From: Candidatus Terasakiella magnetica
GTDB lineage: Bacteria > Pseudomonadota > Alphaproteobacteria > Rhodospirillales > Terasakiellaceae
DNA: 49,473 nucleotides
Assembly: GCF_900093605.1 (NCBI RefSeq)
Contig: NZ_FLYE01000008.1
Span: 1 to 49,473 of the forward strand
Reading direction: 5' to 3'
Below the pieces are notes generated by a model that saw nothing but the letters and a program-made list of their open reading frames with translations, was not told where the DNA came from and made no database searches. This document shows positions 33,401 to 41,064 of this stretch, in pieces. Position 1 is the first letter of the stretch, and each line of letters begins with the position of its first letter. A program made the position numbers and the translations under genes.

Positions 33401-36400
33401 GTAGGTCACGGATTTACGATCACTGCTGATACTCACCGTGCCATCTGATCCAGTGGCATCTACCGATGTGATGCTCAGATTGGAACCTTCATCATTATCC
33501 AGCACACGTGTGGTGACAGAGGCTATATCCGTAGCTGTGTAGGCATAATCATCAATGGCGTTTTGAGCAATCACCCGGTTGCTATCCACACTTTGGGCTG
33601 CTGTTTCAGCGTCAATGACCGCTGTATTGGCACGAGCCACCTGTGCTGCAGCCAGATCGCCTTTACCTGCGGCAATTTCAGCCGCCGCCTGTGCCGCAGC
33701 CTTGGCCTGATCAGCAGATCTGCGTGCCACTTCAGCAGACGCGGAGTCACTATTTTGAGCAGCAGCAGCCGCCAGGTCTGCCTTGGCGATGGAAATATCG
33801 GCAAAAGCCTTGGCGCGCGTGATGGCTGCCAGTTCTTCGGCATTTTGCGCAGTGGCCGCTTGTGAGGAAGCTTCATCGGTTGCTTGGCTTGCCTGATCGG
33901 CTTGGGTTGTGACTTCACTGGCTGCGGCATTGGCTTGCGTTGTGGCATCAGCTTGCGCTTGCGCCAAATCCGCAATACTGAGGATGCGTCCATAGGCCAC
34001 ATCAATCTGCTGGAAAGATTTATCGGCTTCTTCTTTCACCCCGCCTGCTGAAGCCGCAGAAGTTTGGGCCACTTTAGCTTGGGTAAGTGCATCTGCACCT
34101 TTACCACTTGCCAGATCAAAGGCCATGTCACTGGCCGCATCCGCCCCAAGGGCAGCAATCTCTACTTTAAGCAAGGATGTTTTGGCCCCGTTCAGAGCCT
34201 CCAAGGCTTTGGTCTTTAACAGAGCAATGTCAGCAAGATTGATCGAGGACCCATTGCTCAGGGCCTGAGTTTCCAGAGTTTGAACTGTGGTCAAAGCCGC
34301 TGTCGCCACCACGCCATAAGCCACCACCTCGGCCTGATGGACCTGCGCAGATGTGAGATGAGTTTGTGCAAGCTCCGCCTGTTCTTTGGCCGCAGCCGTT
34401 GCGACTACTAAAGCCGTTGCGGCTTCTTTCGCGGCTGCCTCTGTTATGGTTTGAGCCGCCGCAATTTCAGCCTTTTGGGCAGCAGCTAAGCTTGCTGCCT
34501 GTGTCGCAGCCGCATCGGCTTGATCAATAGCGACCTTGGCACCTTCAATATCTGCATCGCCCTTGGCTGCATCATTCACCGCCTGAACAGCCGCTGCGTT
34601 AGCTGCCGTGTCATCCGCAACCAGACGAGCCGCATCATAGTTACTTTGTGCCGTTGCAACTTCGGCGATTTTAGTGGCATCAAGCGCAAAGGCCTCATCA
34701 TATTTCACCTTGACCGCATCCAACCTCACCTTGGCTGCTGCCACCTCATCATCGAAGAAGCCAGATGAATTAAGTGCTACCCAGTTGTCATATTGAGCTT
34801 GCGCCTGATCACGTTTTTCTGTGGCATCAACAAGATCAGCCTGAGCTGCAACTAGTTCAGCCTTTTTCTCATCAAGAACTTTTTCCAGCCTTAAGGCTTC
34901 TTTTTCCTTAGCCGCCGCATCACTTAGAAGCTGTTGCAAGCTGGCTTGATTGGCCGCTTCAATGATCGGCGCTTCAGCCACTACATAAGCCCGTTTTGCA
35001 GTTTCCAGATCAAGCCGGGCTGTCTCATGCAGCTTGACCAGCCTGTCATATGAAGCTTGCGCCTGAACCAGTTGCGCGTCCCGTGCAGCTTCTGCTTCAA
35101 CACCTTGGCGCGCATAGCTTAACTTGACAGCATCTTTCGCCTGAGTGAGCGCATCCGTAGCCCCTGCCTTTGCCGTTTCAATGGCTGCAAAAGCCACTTC
35201 AACTTTGTTTAAAGCAATTTTGGTTTGCACAAAGTTAGCATCGCGTGCGGCAACTTCTGCCACATCTGCATTGCTCCCTGTAATCAGGCTTGAGGCCTCA
35301 ACCGCCACCAAGGCCGCAACCACCTTTGCCAAGGCAATATCAAGGGCGGCCTTAGCCTGACCTTCAGCCGCAGCCTGTGCCACAAGGTACTTGCCTTCAA
35401 GGGTGGCTACTTCAGTCTTCGCTGTTGACAGCTTGTCCAGTTCTGCCAGTGATGCAGCAAGCTTGGCATCAAGGGTATCTTCTTTGGCGGTTAAGTCCGT
35501 CTTCGCTGTGGCAACATCAGCTGTCGCCTGTGTAACAGCAGCTTGAGCTGTTGTTGCTTTAGTCTGCGCATCAGTCGCGGCATCATCAAACAGCTTAAAT
35601 AGTTTTTGCGCAAAAGCCTTGGTCGTATCCGCATTGGCATGAAGCTGTTCTGCCAGTTTGGCTTGGGCTTCCAATACCGCATCTGTAGGGTCTGCATCGG
35701 CCGCCGCCCGGGCCGTATCCGCTGTTGTTTTGGCGGTACTTTCTGTCTGCGCGGCCTTTTGCAAGGCAACACTCACACTGTCCGTACCCGATAAGGCCCC
35801 CAGGTTCTGATTAACCAGCACGCTTTCAAGGGATTGATCAAGTCGTGCGCTGGCTTCATCAGCAGCTGTTTTCAAGGCCGCGTATTTGGCCTTGGCAACC
35901 GCTTCTGTAATCAGTTTATCCGCCAATGTTGTGCGCGCTGTTTTAACCACACCTTGAGCTGTGAGAACTGCTTCTTTCGCTGTGGCGCTGGATGTTTGAA
36001 GACTGATCACCACAGCCTTGGCTGTGTTTAGATCAGCTAACGCTGTCCCATCAATATAATCTGCGGCCGCCGCCAGTGCATCGGTTGCCCCCTCAATGGC
36101 TGAGACCGCTTCCTTAGCTTCGGCTTCGGCTGTATTCACCCGTTCAACGGCCGCTAAAAACTCATCCAGAATAGAGCTGTCTAATTGTTTTGAAAGCGCT
36201 GTTTCGTCCACTGAATTGGCCGCATTGGCTCGCTCTGATTCCGCCGTCTTGGCATGATTTAACGCTTTGGTGGCCGCTGCCCTAATTTGAGTGGGATCGG
36301 TCAGTCGAATCGTCTGAAAGGCTTCTTCTGCTGCCAAGTCTGCGGCCGCCGCTGTCTTAACTGCAAAACCGATTACATCACTCAATGTCGCAGGTACATT

Positions 36401-38158
36401 GCCCTTGGCTGACAAGGTGGAGGCGGCCGAAGAGACCTTGGTTGTGACGGTATTCACCAGATCAGGTAGTGCATCAAAAGAAATGTTTGCTGTGTTGGAA
36501 CTATCCGTGCTCAACGCACTTGCCACTTCGGTTTCAAAGTTAGTTGCTGCAATAGCTTCTGCAGCAGCAGCCTTATTCGATCCAGCATTCTTGGCAGCTG
36601 TGATCGCACTCGCAAAGACCTTCTCTGTAGCAGCAATCGCAGCATTCACGATGAGCACCACTTTGGCAGCTGCATCTTCAGCCGCTTGCGCAGCAGCCTG
36701 AAGCTCCGCAATTACATCGGCGTCCGGTGGTGTCGTTGTTCCGACCAGAGACAATAAAGCAAGAGCAGCTTTAGACACACTGCTTGAGGTCGCCGAGATC
36801 GCACCGGCAGCACCCAATGACTTCAACGGGCCTGTGACAATTTCAGCTAGAGACTGAACTTCTGTGGTGGAAAGTCCCACTGAGCTATCCGTGCCCTGCA
36901 CGCTTAATTGCGCGGCAATAGAAGAGGCACTCGCTGCCGCACTATCTTCGGCATTCCCCGCATTGGTCGCAGCCGTTGCAGCTTGATTAACAATGGCGAG
37001 GATTGTCTGCGCATCTGCACTGTAATCCGTTTGAAGCGTGTTGATTTTTTGTTGCAAAATGCGATCTTCTTGCAAGATCAATTTCACATCCGGTTCGACA
37101 ACCAGGGGCGGACGTAAGAAGGTTTCTGCCTGTAATAAAGTCTGATCAAACAGGTGAGCCTGTTCTTCCCCTGCTTCAATTGCAGCATTCAGTTCCAGCT
37201 CAACCTCTTCAAGGCTGGGCGTCTCTTTTGCAGCTTCAACACCTTTCTCTGCTGCTTCTTTAAACCCTGCGTCTAAATGATCTGCATTGGGTTGTGCCGC
37301 GAGCGCCTTACCAACAAGTTGCCCAACTTCTTTAGCGCTATAGCTGCGGGTCGTCACATCCCCTGTGGAGGTAATCGCCACACCTTGACCGGACTGGTTG
37401 ATGGTAAAACTACTGCCATCCAAAGCCGTTACAGTAACTTCACCGGAAACTTGTCCGGCTTCGGGTAAGAGGGCAGCTTCAAAACTGCCATCACGGCCCA
37501 CGCGCCCACCAAGGGCAGTACCGCGAATACCGATGGTTGCCAGCGGGGTGTTGATGGACACCGCATCAGGTTGTGTCTTGGCAATGGCCCCACTGATAAA
37601 AGTAAAGGCCCCTTGGGTGAGAGAGATCACGGACGAGCCTGTCTCGCCTGCTGGATCATAGACCATTTCATCCATGATCATGCGCCCGTCTTCACCTAAG
37701 GAAAGCGAACTATCATCCGCAAAGATAATCCCTACCGAACTAGCATCAAGGGTAACAATCACATCGCCTTGGAAGATTGCATCGCCATCGACTAGCTGGA
37801 CCTCTTTCCCATCACTGCGCGTAACACGCACCACACCATCTAATGTTTCCACACGACCAATGGCATCACCCAGAACAGTTGACCCCGCAGCCTGAGCATA
37901 TTGCCCCGGTGCAAGCGGACCTGCCAGCTTTTGAACCAGATCAGGTGAAACCACAGCGCCATTTGCCGCCACCAAAGCAGGCGGGTTCTCAACAGCAAAA
38001 TAGCCCCTTATCAACACAGTCTCGCCATCTAAAGTCTTGATGACAAGGTCCGAGCCTAAACGAATAAAATCAGAGGAATGAAGGGAGGAAATGGAGGAAA
38101 GATCAACGCTCGAACCTGATGTTATGTCTAAAACCAGCGTAAAGTCATCCACAGGCAA
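27428..38158 (-). CDS. Giant RTX / type I secreted surface protein (3576 aa)
   Basis: Domain order: N-terminal module (1-90); FecR-like domain (about 100-280, with VRVTRSDGKEVQLVDGDAIFQGD split over 109-131); Ala/Gln/Lys/Glu-rich helical region (about 285-1530); four VCBS/cadherin-like repeats ending in TITGTN-AP (about 1533-1934); one dystroglycan-type cadherin-like domain (1936-2024); RTX nonapeptides GGxGxDxLx in about eight super-modules (2030-3440); C-terminal secretion end. Export by a type I ABC/HlyD/TolC system is expected, but none is encoded here. Ca2+ should fold the RTX part outside the cell. A function as adhesin or biofilm protein is inferred from architecture. The start is TTG at 38158 (AAAAAGG 8 nt upstream); no ATG or GTG exists upstream in the open frame. 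An AAG tripeptide at 90-92 might be a LapG-type cleavage site (speculative). Confidence 0.9.
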   Translation of the reverse strand: MPVDDFTLVLDITSGSSVDLSSISSLHSSDFIRLGSDLVIKTLDGETVLIRGYFAVENPPALVAANGAVVSPDLVQKLAGPLAPGQYAQAAGSTVLGDAIGRVETLDGVVRVTRSDGKEVQLVDGDAIFQGDVIVTLDASSVGIIFADDSSLSLGEDGRMIMDEMVYDPAGETGSSVISLTQGAFTFISGAIAKTQPDAVSINTPLATIGIRGTALGGRVGRDGSFEAALLPEAGQVSGEVTVTALDGSSFTINQSGQGVAITSTGDVTTRSYSAKEVGQLVGKALAAQPNADHLDAGFKEAAEKGVEAAKETPSLEEVELELNAAIEAGEEQAHLFDQTLLQAETFLRPPLVVEPDVKLILQEDRILQQKINTLQTDYSADAQTILAIVNQAATAATNAGNAEDSAAASASSIAAQLSVQGTDSSVGLSTTEVQSLAEIVTGPLKSLGAAGAISATSSSVSKAALALLSLVGTTTPPDADVIAELQAAAQAAEDAAAKVVLIVNAAIAATEKVFASAITAAKNAGSNKAAAAEAIAATNFETEVASALSTDSSNTANISFDALPDLVNTVTTKVSSAASTLSAKGNVPATLSDVIGFAVKTAAAADLAAEEAFQTIRLTDPTQIRAAATKALNHAKTAESERANAANSVDETALSKQLDSSILDEFLAAVERVNTAEAEAKEAVSAIEGATDALAAAADYIDGTALADLNTAKAVVISLQTSSATAKEAVLTAQGVVKTARTTLADKLITEAVAKAKYAALKTAADEASARLDQSLESVLVNQNLGALSGTDSVSVALQKAAQTESTAKTTADTARAAADADPTDAVLEAQAKLAEQLHANADTTKAFAQKLFKLFDDAATDAQTKATTAQAAVTQATADVATAKTDLTAKEDTLDAKLAASLAELDKLSTAKTEVATLEGKYLVAQAAAEGQAKAALDIALAKVVAALVAVEASSLITGSNADVAEVAARDANFVQTKIALNKVEVAFAAIETAKAGATDALTQAKDAVKLSYARQGVEAEAARDAQLVQAQASYDRLVKLHETARLDLETAKRAYVVAEAPIIEAANQASLQQLLSDAAAKEKEALRLEKVLDEKKAELVAAQADLVDATEKRDQAQAQYDNWVALNSSGFFDDEVAAAKVRLDAVKVKYDEAFALDATKIAEVATAQSNYDAARLVADDTAANAAAVQAVNDAAKGDADIEGAKVAIDQADAAATQAASLAAAQKAEIAAAQTITEAAAKEAATALVVATAAAKEQAELAQTHLTSAQVHQAEVVAYGVVATAALTTVQTLETQALSNGSSINLADIALLKTKALEALNGAKTSLLKVEIAALGADAASDMAFDLASGKGADALTQAKVAQTSAASAGGVKEEADKSFQQIDVAYGRILSIADLAQAQADATTQANAAASEVTTQADQASQATDEASSQAATAQNAEELAAITRAKAFADISIAKADLAAAAAQNSDSASAEVARRSADQAKAAAQAAAEIAAGKGDLAAAQVARANTAVIDAETAAQSVDSNRVIAQNAIDDYAYTATDIASVTTRVLDNDEGSNLSITSVDATGSDGTVSISSDRKSVTYTPDAATFEALKEGVVETRTFTYTLSDNSTASVHVTITGTNAAPTLVADSKTQIDEITALNIDVLANDSDVENDTLSITDVSDGTYGTVKIESDGTLTYTPNAGAYDFLSVGETKSDSFIYEVSDGGILGTSLAEVTVTYTGSNDTPVASADTATAADHSTAVTLNVLSNDTDVDANDTLSVKSVANGSNGTAVLNQDGTITYTPTSSAFKHLNVGETATDSFTYILQDDQGGESTGTVTVTITGTNDAPELTADTGTVAENGSTTLSVLTNDSDADTGDVLSLLSVSQGGKGSVVIADNGTDVIYKPTSTALEALGVGETTTDTFTYTVSDSYGAAATETVTLTITGTNDAPIVKQEIADTQATEGKAFSYTISADSFSDIDTNDTLTYSTSSLPSWLSFNAQTRIFTGTPATSDIGTQNITVTVTDGSGATAEDTFTLTTIEDPSVTLTGTSANDILIGKEGDDDITADSGDDVLFGNAGDDHLKGGAGNDNLNGGLGDDIINGGDGIDQVSYIDLGATGGVTVDLTKQGTAQSVGGNMGVDTLISIENLQGSDFGDTLIGDDNNNWLYGMAGNDTITTGNGIDFAYGHQGNDKLIGGDHADNLYGGDDHDTVFGGKGDDNLHGDAGNDTVLGGDGRDFIYGGAGDDHLLGEEGNDRLHASLGGVDTYDGGDGFDELAYHIAGTSMGISVDLSKAGVAQFISAEMGSDVITGIEYIHATSFNDILIGDDNGNMFGANGGDDVIHTGNGNNYAWAGDGNDTITGGNGNDNLSGDNGNDTITGGLGNDALGGGAGDDTIFGGDGRDFLTGGAGDDILKAEEGNDRIHASLGGSDTYDGGDGFDELVYHLSGATTGISVDLSKAGVAQTISDEMGSDVITGIEYIIATDFDDVLIGDDTGNNFGTRAGDDVIYTGNGNNYVWAHAGNDTITGGNGNDNLNGGDGNDTITGGTGNDALNGEAGNDTIFGGDGRDFLTGGAGDDILKAEEGNDRIHASLGGSDTYDGGAGFDELVYHLSGATMGVSIDLSKAGVAQTISAEMGSDVIAGIEYIIATDFDDVLIGDDTDNNFGTREGDDVIYTGNGNNYVWAHAGNDRITGGNGNDDLNGGNGDDTVIGGAGSDNLRGDAGNDTIFGGDGRDFLTGGADDDILKGEEGDDRLHASLGGTDTYDGGDGFDELAYHISGASMGISVDLSKAGVAQLISAEMGSDIITSIEYIHATDFNDILIGDDNGNMFGAGGGDDVIHTGNGDNHAWAYDGNDTITGGIGYDYLYGGNGNDYIDGGAGGGQIHGEAGDDTLIGGSDADTIYDGADNDTVIANGGNDVIISGLGGSDTYHGGDGFDILRYIWTANVTQGVTVDLRIQDQAQLVSDEMGSDLITGIEYIQSTNFDDHLIGDDTGNLFGTNAGDDVIHTGNGNNIVWAHAGNDTIIAGNGNDSLTGGDGDDVINGGAGSDLIIGNAGSDALYGQDGDDDIYAGLGGNDTYDGGAGHDKLIYHDAVTMGMTIDLTKLGTAQLISSELGSDTLISIENVHSHNYDDILIGNDQDNAFSAYGGNDVINTGNGNNHAYGYEGNDIITCGDGNDLVWGMEDNDTITGGGGADQLYGHAGNDVIYGGDGTDSLYGGSGDDVLFTEHGNNFAWGEEGNDTITGGDGVDNLAGGAGDDTVIGGAGNDGLGGDEGNDILLGGDGNDTIYDGAGDDVLKGEEGNDRLYVHGSLGGADTYDGGAGFDIIDYHISGATMGISVDLSKAGVAQTISAEMGSDVIIGFEYIISTNFNDTLTGDDTGNIFGAQGGDDIIYTGNGNNIVWAHAGNDTIIAGTGNDSLSGGDGDDVLNGGTGNDTLDGGAGNDTLIYDAEDITRVNGGADNDILSFQSSGDSLDLSTIADTVYTNLEAIDLTGSGDNSLTFDISDILAINEGANGFMAATNYAATDNLLIIDGDAGDTLTMNGSWSDTTTDVSLVLDGSTSESYSVYQSNDGTATVVLNDQVSLV
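29880..31900 (-). repeat. Tandem 498-nt repeats inside the RTX region
   Basis: The same word (ATCATAAGT on the plus strand, encoding the DTYDGG segment) recurs at 29897, 30395, 30893 and 31391, that is at exactly 498 nt (166 aa) three times. Each unit encodes HASLGG-DTYDGG, then GISVDLSKAGVAQ-IS-EMGSD, IEYI, DD-LIGDD and RTX nonapeptides ending in GDGRDFLTGG. More divergent units continue toward 27900 and one precedes them near 31850. Confidence 0.9.
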
Positions 38159-38245
38159 AAAAGAACCTTTTTCCGCCTTGTTCGCAGATTGTTGTACTCT
38201 CGTGGTTTTAATACCTAACCCCAGTCACGTCTTGTGTTCTCAAAC

Positions 38246-38274
38246 ATAAAAAAACAGCCTTCCCCCGAAAACTG
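38246..38274 (-). terminator. Intrinsic terminator-like hairpin in the leader of the RTX gene
   Basis: On the minus strand CAGTTTTC/GAAGGCTG (38255-38262, 38267-38274; 8 bp with two G-U pairs) with a GGGG loop is followed by seven T. It points toward the RTX gene 90 nt downstream, and no minus-strand gene lies upstream, so it may be an attenuator of RTX transcription. Confidence 0.55.
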
Positions 38275-38404
38275 CCTAAGATGTAAAAAAATCATTGATT
38301 ACTAAATTTGCAATCAAACATTTCATTCCTTATACATGATATGAGTGAATTTGTCTAATTTAGAAAACCGACAAAATCCAACAAAATATAGCCCCCGTAC
38401 CTAA

Positions 38405-38623
38405 ACTATTGGAAATGGTCATTATTCCGCTTCTGGTAAAGATGGCACGATGTATGTCGCTGAAAAATCAGAACAAGAACGCCTGTTAAAGTGGAATTAC
38501 AGCAACGAAGACTTCGATGAAGTTTCCGTCCCGTCCGGTGTAAAACCAACCTGGGTAGGCGTTTTAAAAGACGGACGTCCTTGGTTTATTTCGTCGGACA
38601 GTAAGATCTATCGGGCGAAGTGA
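38405..38623 (+). pseudogene. C-terminal gene remnant (about 72 codons)
   Basis: An open frame between TAA (38402-38404) and TGA (38621-38623) encodes a protein-like segment with GNGHYSASGKDGTMYVAEKS at its start and VGVLKDGRPWFISSDSKIYR at its end. The sequence has beta-strand character and a normal amino-acid composition, but it lacks a ribosome-binding site and N-terminus. The only ATG (38450) would leave 57 residues. It looks like the tail of a decayed gene of unknown family. Confidence 0.45.
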
Positions 38624-38764
38624 CACTTAGTATTAATAGTCTTTCGCTTGGAATGTAACAGGTTGAGAACCGCTGTGTTGATTATGTCCGAGTCGGGTCA
38701 ACAGCAGGCATTCTAGCTTGTTGTGCAACAGGTCTGCTTTTGCCGTAATAGTAGTCATAATCAA

Positions 38765-38840
38765 AAAAATGTCCGCTTTACGCCTGTTAACGGAAGTCTA
38801 TTTCTTGAGTATGAATGACGGCTCCTGACCCATGCCAGAC
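38765..38840. repeat. ATGTCCGC-type intergenic repeat, copy B
   Basis: AATGTCCGCT-t-TACGCC at about 38771-38787 and ACGGCTCCTGACCCAT followed by GCCAGACAT. It shares these words and their order with copy A at 27247-27427, beyond the other end of the RTX gene. Confidence 0.45.
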
Positions 38841-38994
38841 ATGTGTCACGCTCCTTATGCAACCGCTTTAATTAATAGGAAAAATCTATTAATTTTATAA
38901 AAATAACTCATTTTACTTATTTTTAGTAATCTCCTACATTCAGTTTCAGACAAACACACACACCTGAAACAAACCACACTTTGGAGATCTTAAA

Positions 38995-39519
38995 ATGACT
39001 AACACTGTACCAGCAACAATCTTTAAAACCCGCGTTCGCAACGAAGCCATCGAAGGCGATAATCCGTTTGAATGGAAAGATCTTTCAACAGACGATGTGT
39101 TTAAAGATAAAAATGTTGTTCTCTTCTCGCTACCGGGTGCTTTCACACCAACATGTTCAACATCACACTTGCCCCGTTTTGAAGAATTATATGAAGAATT
39201 CAAAGATCAGGGCGTAGATGCTGTTGTCTGCCTTTCCGTAAACGATGCTTTTGTCATGTTCCAGTGGGGTAAAGCACAAGGTGCAGAAAATGTCTTCTTG
39301 TTGCCAGATGGGAATGCAGAATTCACCCGTAAAATGGGTATGCTGGTTGATAAATCAAACCTTGGTTTCGGTATGCGCAGCTGGAGATATTCTATGTACG
39401 TCGAAAACGGTGAGATCAAACAGTTATTCTCTGAAGACGGTTATTCTGACAACTGCCCAACTGACCCATTTGAAGTGTCTGATGCAGACACAATGTTGAA
39501 CTACCTGAAGAACCGTTAA
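38995..39519 (+). CDS. Peroxiredoxin (Prx5 type)
   Basis: A 174-aa Prx5/AhpE-like peroxiredoxin with the peroxidatic Cys C54 in LPGAFTPTCSTSHLP and the conserved Thr and Arg of the active site. It reduces H2O2 and alkyl hydroperoxides. It has no fused glutaredoxin domain, whereas many bacterial homologues are Prx-Grx fusions; here the glutaredoxin is a separate gene two cistrons downstream. The start has a GGAG site. The AT-rich upstream region is likely the promoter of the three-gene group. Confidence 0.93.
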   Translation: MTNTVPATIFKTRVRNEAIEGDNPFEWKDLSTDDVFKDKNVVLFSLPGAFTPTCSTSHLPRFEELYEEFKDQGVDAVVCLSVNDAFVMFQWGKAQGAENVFLLPDGNAEFTRKMGMLVDKSNLGFGMRSWRYSMYVENGEIKQLFSEDGYSDNCPTDPFEVSDADTMLNYLKNR

Positions 39520-39611
39520 GGCTCTTCCTAAAGAGGAAGGGGTGGCCCTCTCCATGTCCCCGCAAACCTTCCCTTCCTCTTTCTCTCCTTTTTTCTTCGA
39601 AAGACAAGATC

Positions 39612-41048
39612 ATGACCACTCATAACGTAGAAGTCGCCATCATTGGCGCAGGCACCGCCGGTATGGGTGCATATCGTGAAGTAACCAAAAAAACAGACAG
39701 TGTCGTTCTTATCGAAGGCGGTGAGTATGGCACCACATGCGCCCGTGTTGGCTGCATGCCGTCAAAACTTCTTATTGCAGCAGCAGAAGCCGCTCATTTC
39801 GGTCAACATACTCAGCCCTTTGGTGTGAGCTATGACAAACCCGTTATCGATGGTAAAGCCGTCATGGATCGGGTTAAGTCAGAGCGTGATCGCTTTGTTG
39901 GATTTGTTAAAGAAGATGTCGAAGACTGGAATGAAGCCCATCGCATTCGTGCCTTTGCTAAATTCATTGATGACAACACGTTGGAACTCTCCAACGGTGA
40001 TACCGTCAATGCCGAACGCATTGTCATTGCCACAGGGTCCAGCACCTTTGTGCCGCCCCCCTTTAAAGCCTTTGGTGATCGCCTGATTGTTAATGACGAT
40101 GTCTTTGACTGGGACGACTTGCCTGAAAGTGTGGTTGTCTTTGGTGCTGGTGTCATTGGGTTGGAACTGGGGCAATCGTTAAGCCGTCTTGGCGTACGTG
40201 TCTCCTTGTTTGGTCGTGACCATCTGGTTGGGCCTTTAAGCGATGACGTTGTTAAATATAAAGCCCGTGAAACCTTCATGGATGAATTTGACTTCCACCC
40301 CCATGGTGAAGTTACACGGATGGAGAAGGTTGGAAACGGTGTCGAGATTGACCATATGGTTGATGGTGAAACCCTGACTGAAAAATATGACTATGCCTTG
40401 GTTGCGACAGGCCGTCGCCCGAATGTAGACAAGCTGGGTCTTGAAAAAACATCGTTAAAACTTGACGAACGCGGTGTTCCGCATTTTGTTCTGGCAACAG
40501 GTCAAACCAGTGCTAGCCATATCTTTATTGCCGGGGATGCAGTTAATAATATTCCATTGCTGCATGAAGCTGCTGATGAAGGCAAGATTGTTGGTTTTAA
40601 TGCCGCACGCTATCCAGAGATTAAAGCTTTCGTTAAATCATCTCCGATTGCTGTGATGTTCTCTGATCCGCAGATCATGATGGTCGGCGAAAGTTATCGT
40701 CAACTTGAGGGACGTGATGCTGATTTCGCCATTGGTTCCGTCGACTTTAAAGGTCAGGGGCGAAGCCGTGTCATGCTTGTCAACAACGGCATCCTGCGGG
40801 TTTATGGTGAACGTGGCACAGGCAGGTTCTTAGGTGCAGAAATGATCGGACCGAAAGCCGAACACATCGCTCACCTGCTCGCCTGGGCACATCAATCAAA
40901 CCTGACCGTTTCAGAAATGCTGGATCGTCCGTTCTATCATCCGGTTGTGGAAGAAGGTGTCCGCACAGCCCTTCGTGATCTCAATCATGAACTGAAACTG
41001 GGGCCTGTTTCACCAGTGCGCTGCCTTGATTGCGGCCCTGGTGCTTAA
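39612..41048 (+). CDS. Pyridine nucleotide-disulfide oxidoreductase (dihydrolipoyl dehydrogenase-like)
   Basis: A 478-aa flavoprotein. The FAD motif GAGTAG (12-17) follows the first strand, the redox pair C43-ARVG-C48 is in the active-site CxxxxC, the NAD(P) motif GAGVIGLELGQSLSRLG lies around 182-198, and the C-terminal HPVVEEG carries the His-Glu dyad. It is not next to any 2-oxo-acid dehydrogenase genes, so a housekeeping Lpd role is unlikely. Flanked by peroxiredoxin and glutaredoxin genes, it may reduce the glutaredoxin, a low-molecular thiol or the peroxiredoxin directly. Its stop is 16 nt before the glutaredoxin ATG. Confidence 0.9.
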   Translation: MTTHNVEVAIIGAGTAGMGAYREVTKKTDSVVLIEGGEYGTTCARVGCMPSKLLIAAAEAAHFGQHTQPFGVSYDKPVIDGKAVMDRVKSERDRFVGFVKEDVEDWNEAHRIRAFAKFIDDNTLELSNGDTVNAERIVIATGSSTFVPPPFKAFGDRLIVNDDVFDWDDLPESVVVFGAGVIGLELGQSLSRLGVRVSLFGRDHLVGPLSDDVVKYKARETFMDEFDFHPHGEVTRMEKVGNGVEIDHMVDGETLTEKYDYALVATGRRPNVDKLGLEKTSLKLDERGVPHFVLATGQTSASHIFIAGDAVNNIPLLHEAADEGKIVGFNAARYPEIKAFVKSSPIAVMFSDPQIMMVGESYRQLEGRDADFAIGSVDFKGQGRSRVMLVNNGILRVYGERGTGRFLGAEMIGPKAEHIAHLLAWAHQSNLTVSEMLDRPFYHPVVEEGVRTALRDLNHELKLGPVSPVRCLDCGPGA

Positions 41049-41064
41049 TAAAAGGAGTAAAACA

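Larger units (their letters stand above)
38159..38994. other. Intergenic region between the RTX gene and peroxiredoxin
   Basis: Contains the leader hairpin, an inverted repeat TTGATT-N11-AATCAA (38295-38317) that could be a regulator site for the RTX gene, a plus-strand gene remnant (38405-38623) and copy B of the ATGTCCGC repeat. The 38870-38990 part is AT-rich and probably carries the peroxiredoxin promoter. Confidence 0.5.

Noticed and set aside
28329-36701. Many 60-230 aa plus-strand and alternative-frame ORFs opposite the RTX gene
   Set aside because: They are complements of biased Gly/Asp or Ala codons, lack ribosome-binding sites and show low-complexity composition.
38275-38450. c-di-GMP (GEMM) riboswitch in the RTX leader
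   Set aside because: No GEMM conserved core words are present; only a simple hairpin and an inverted repeat are visible.
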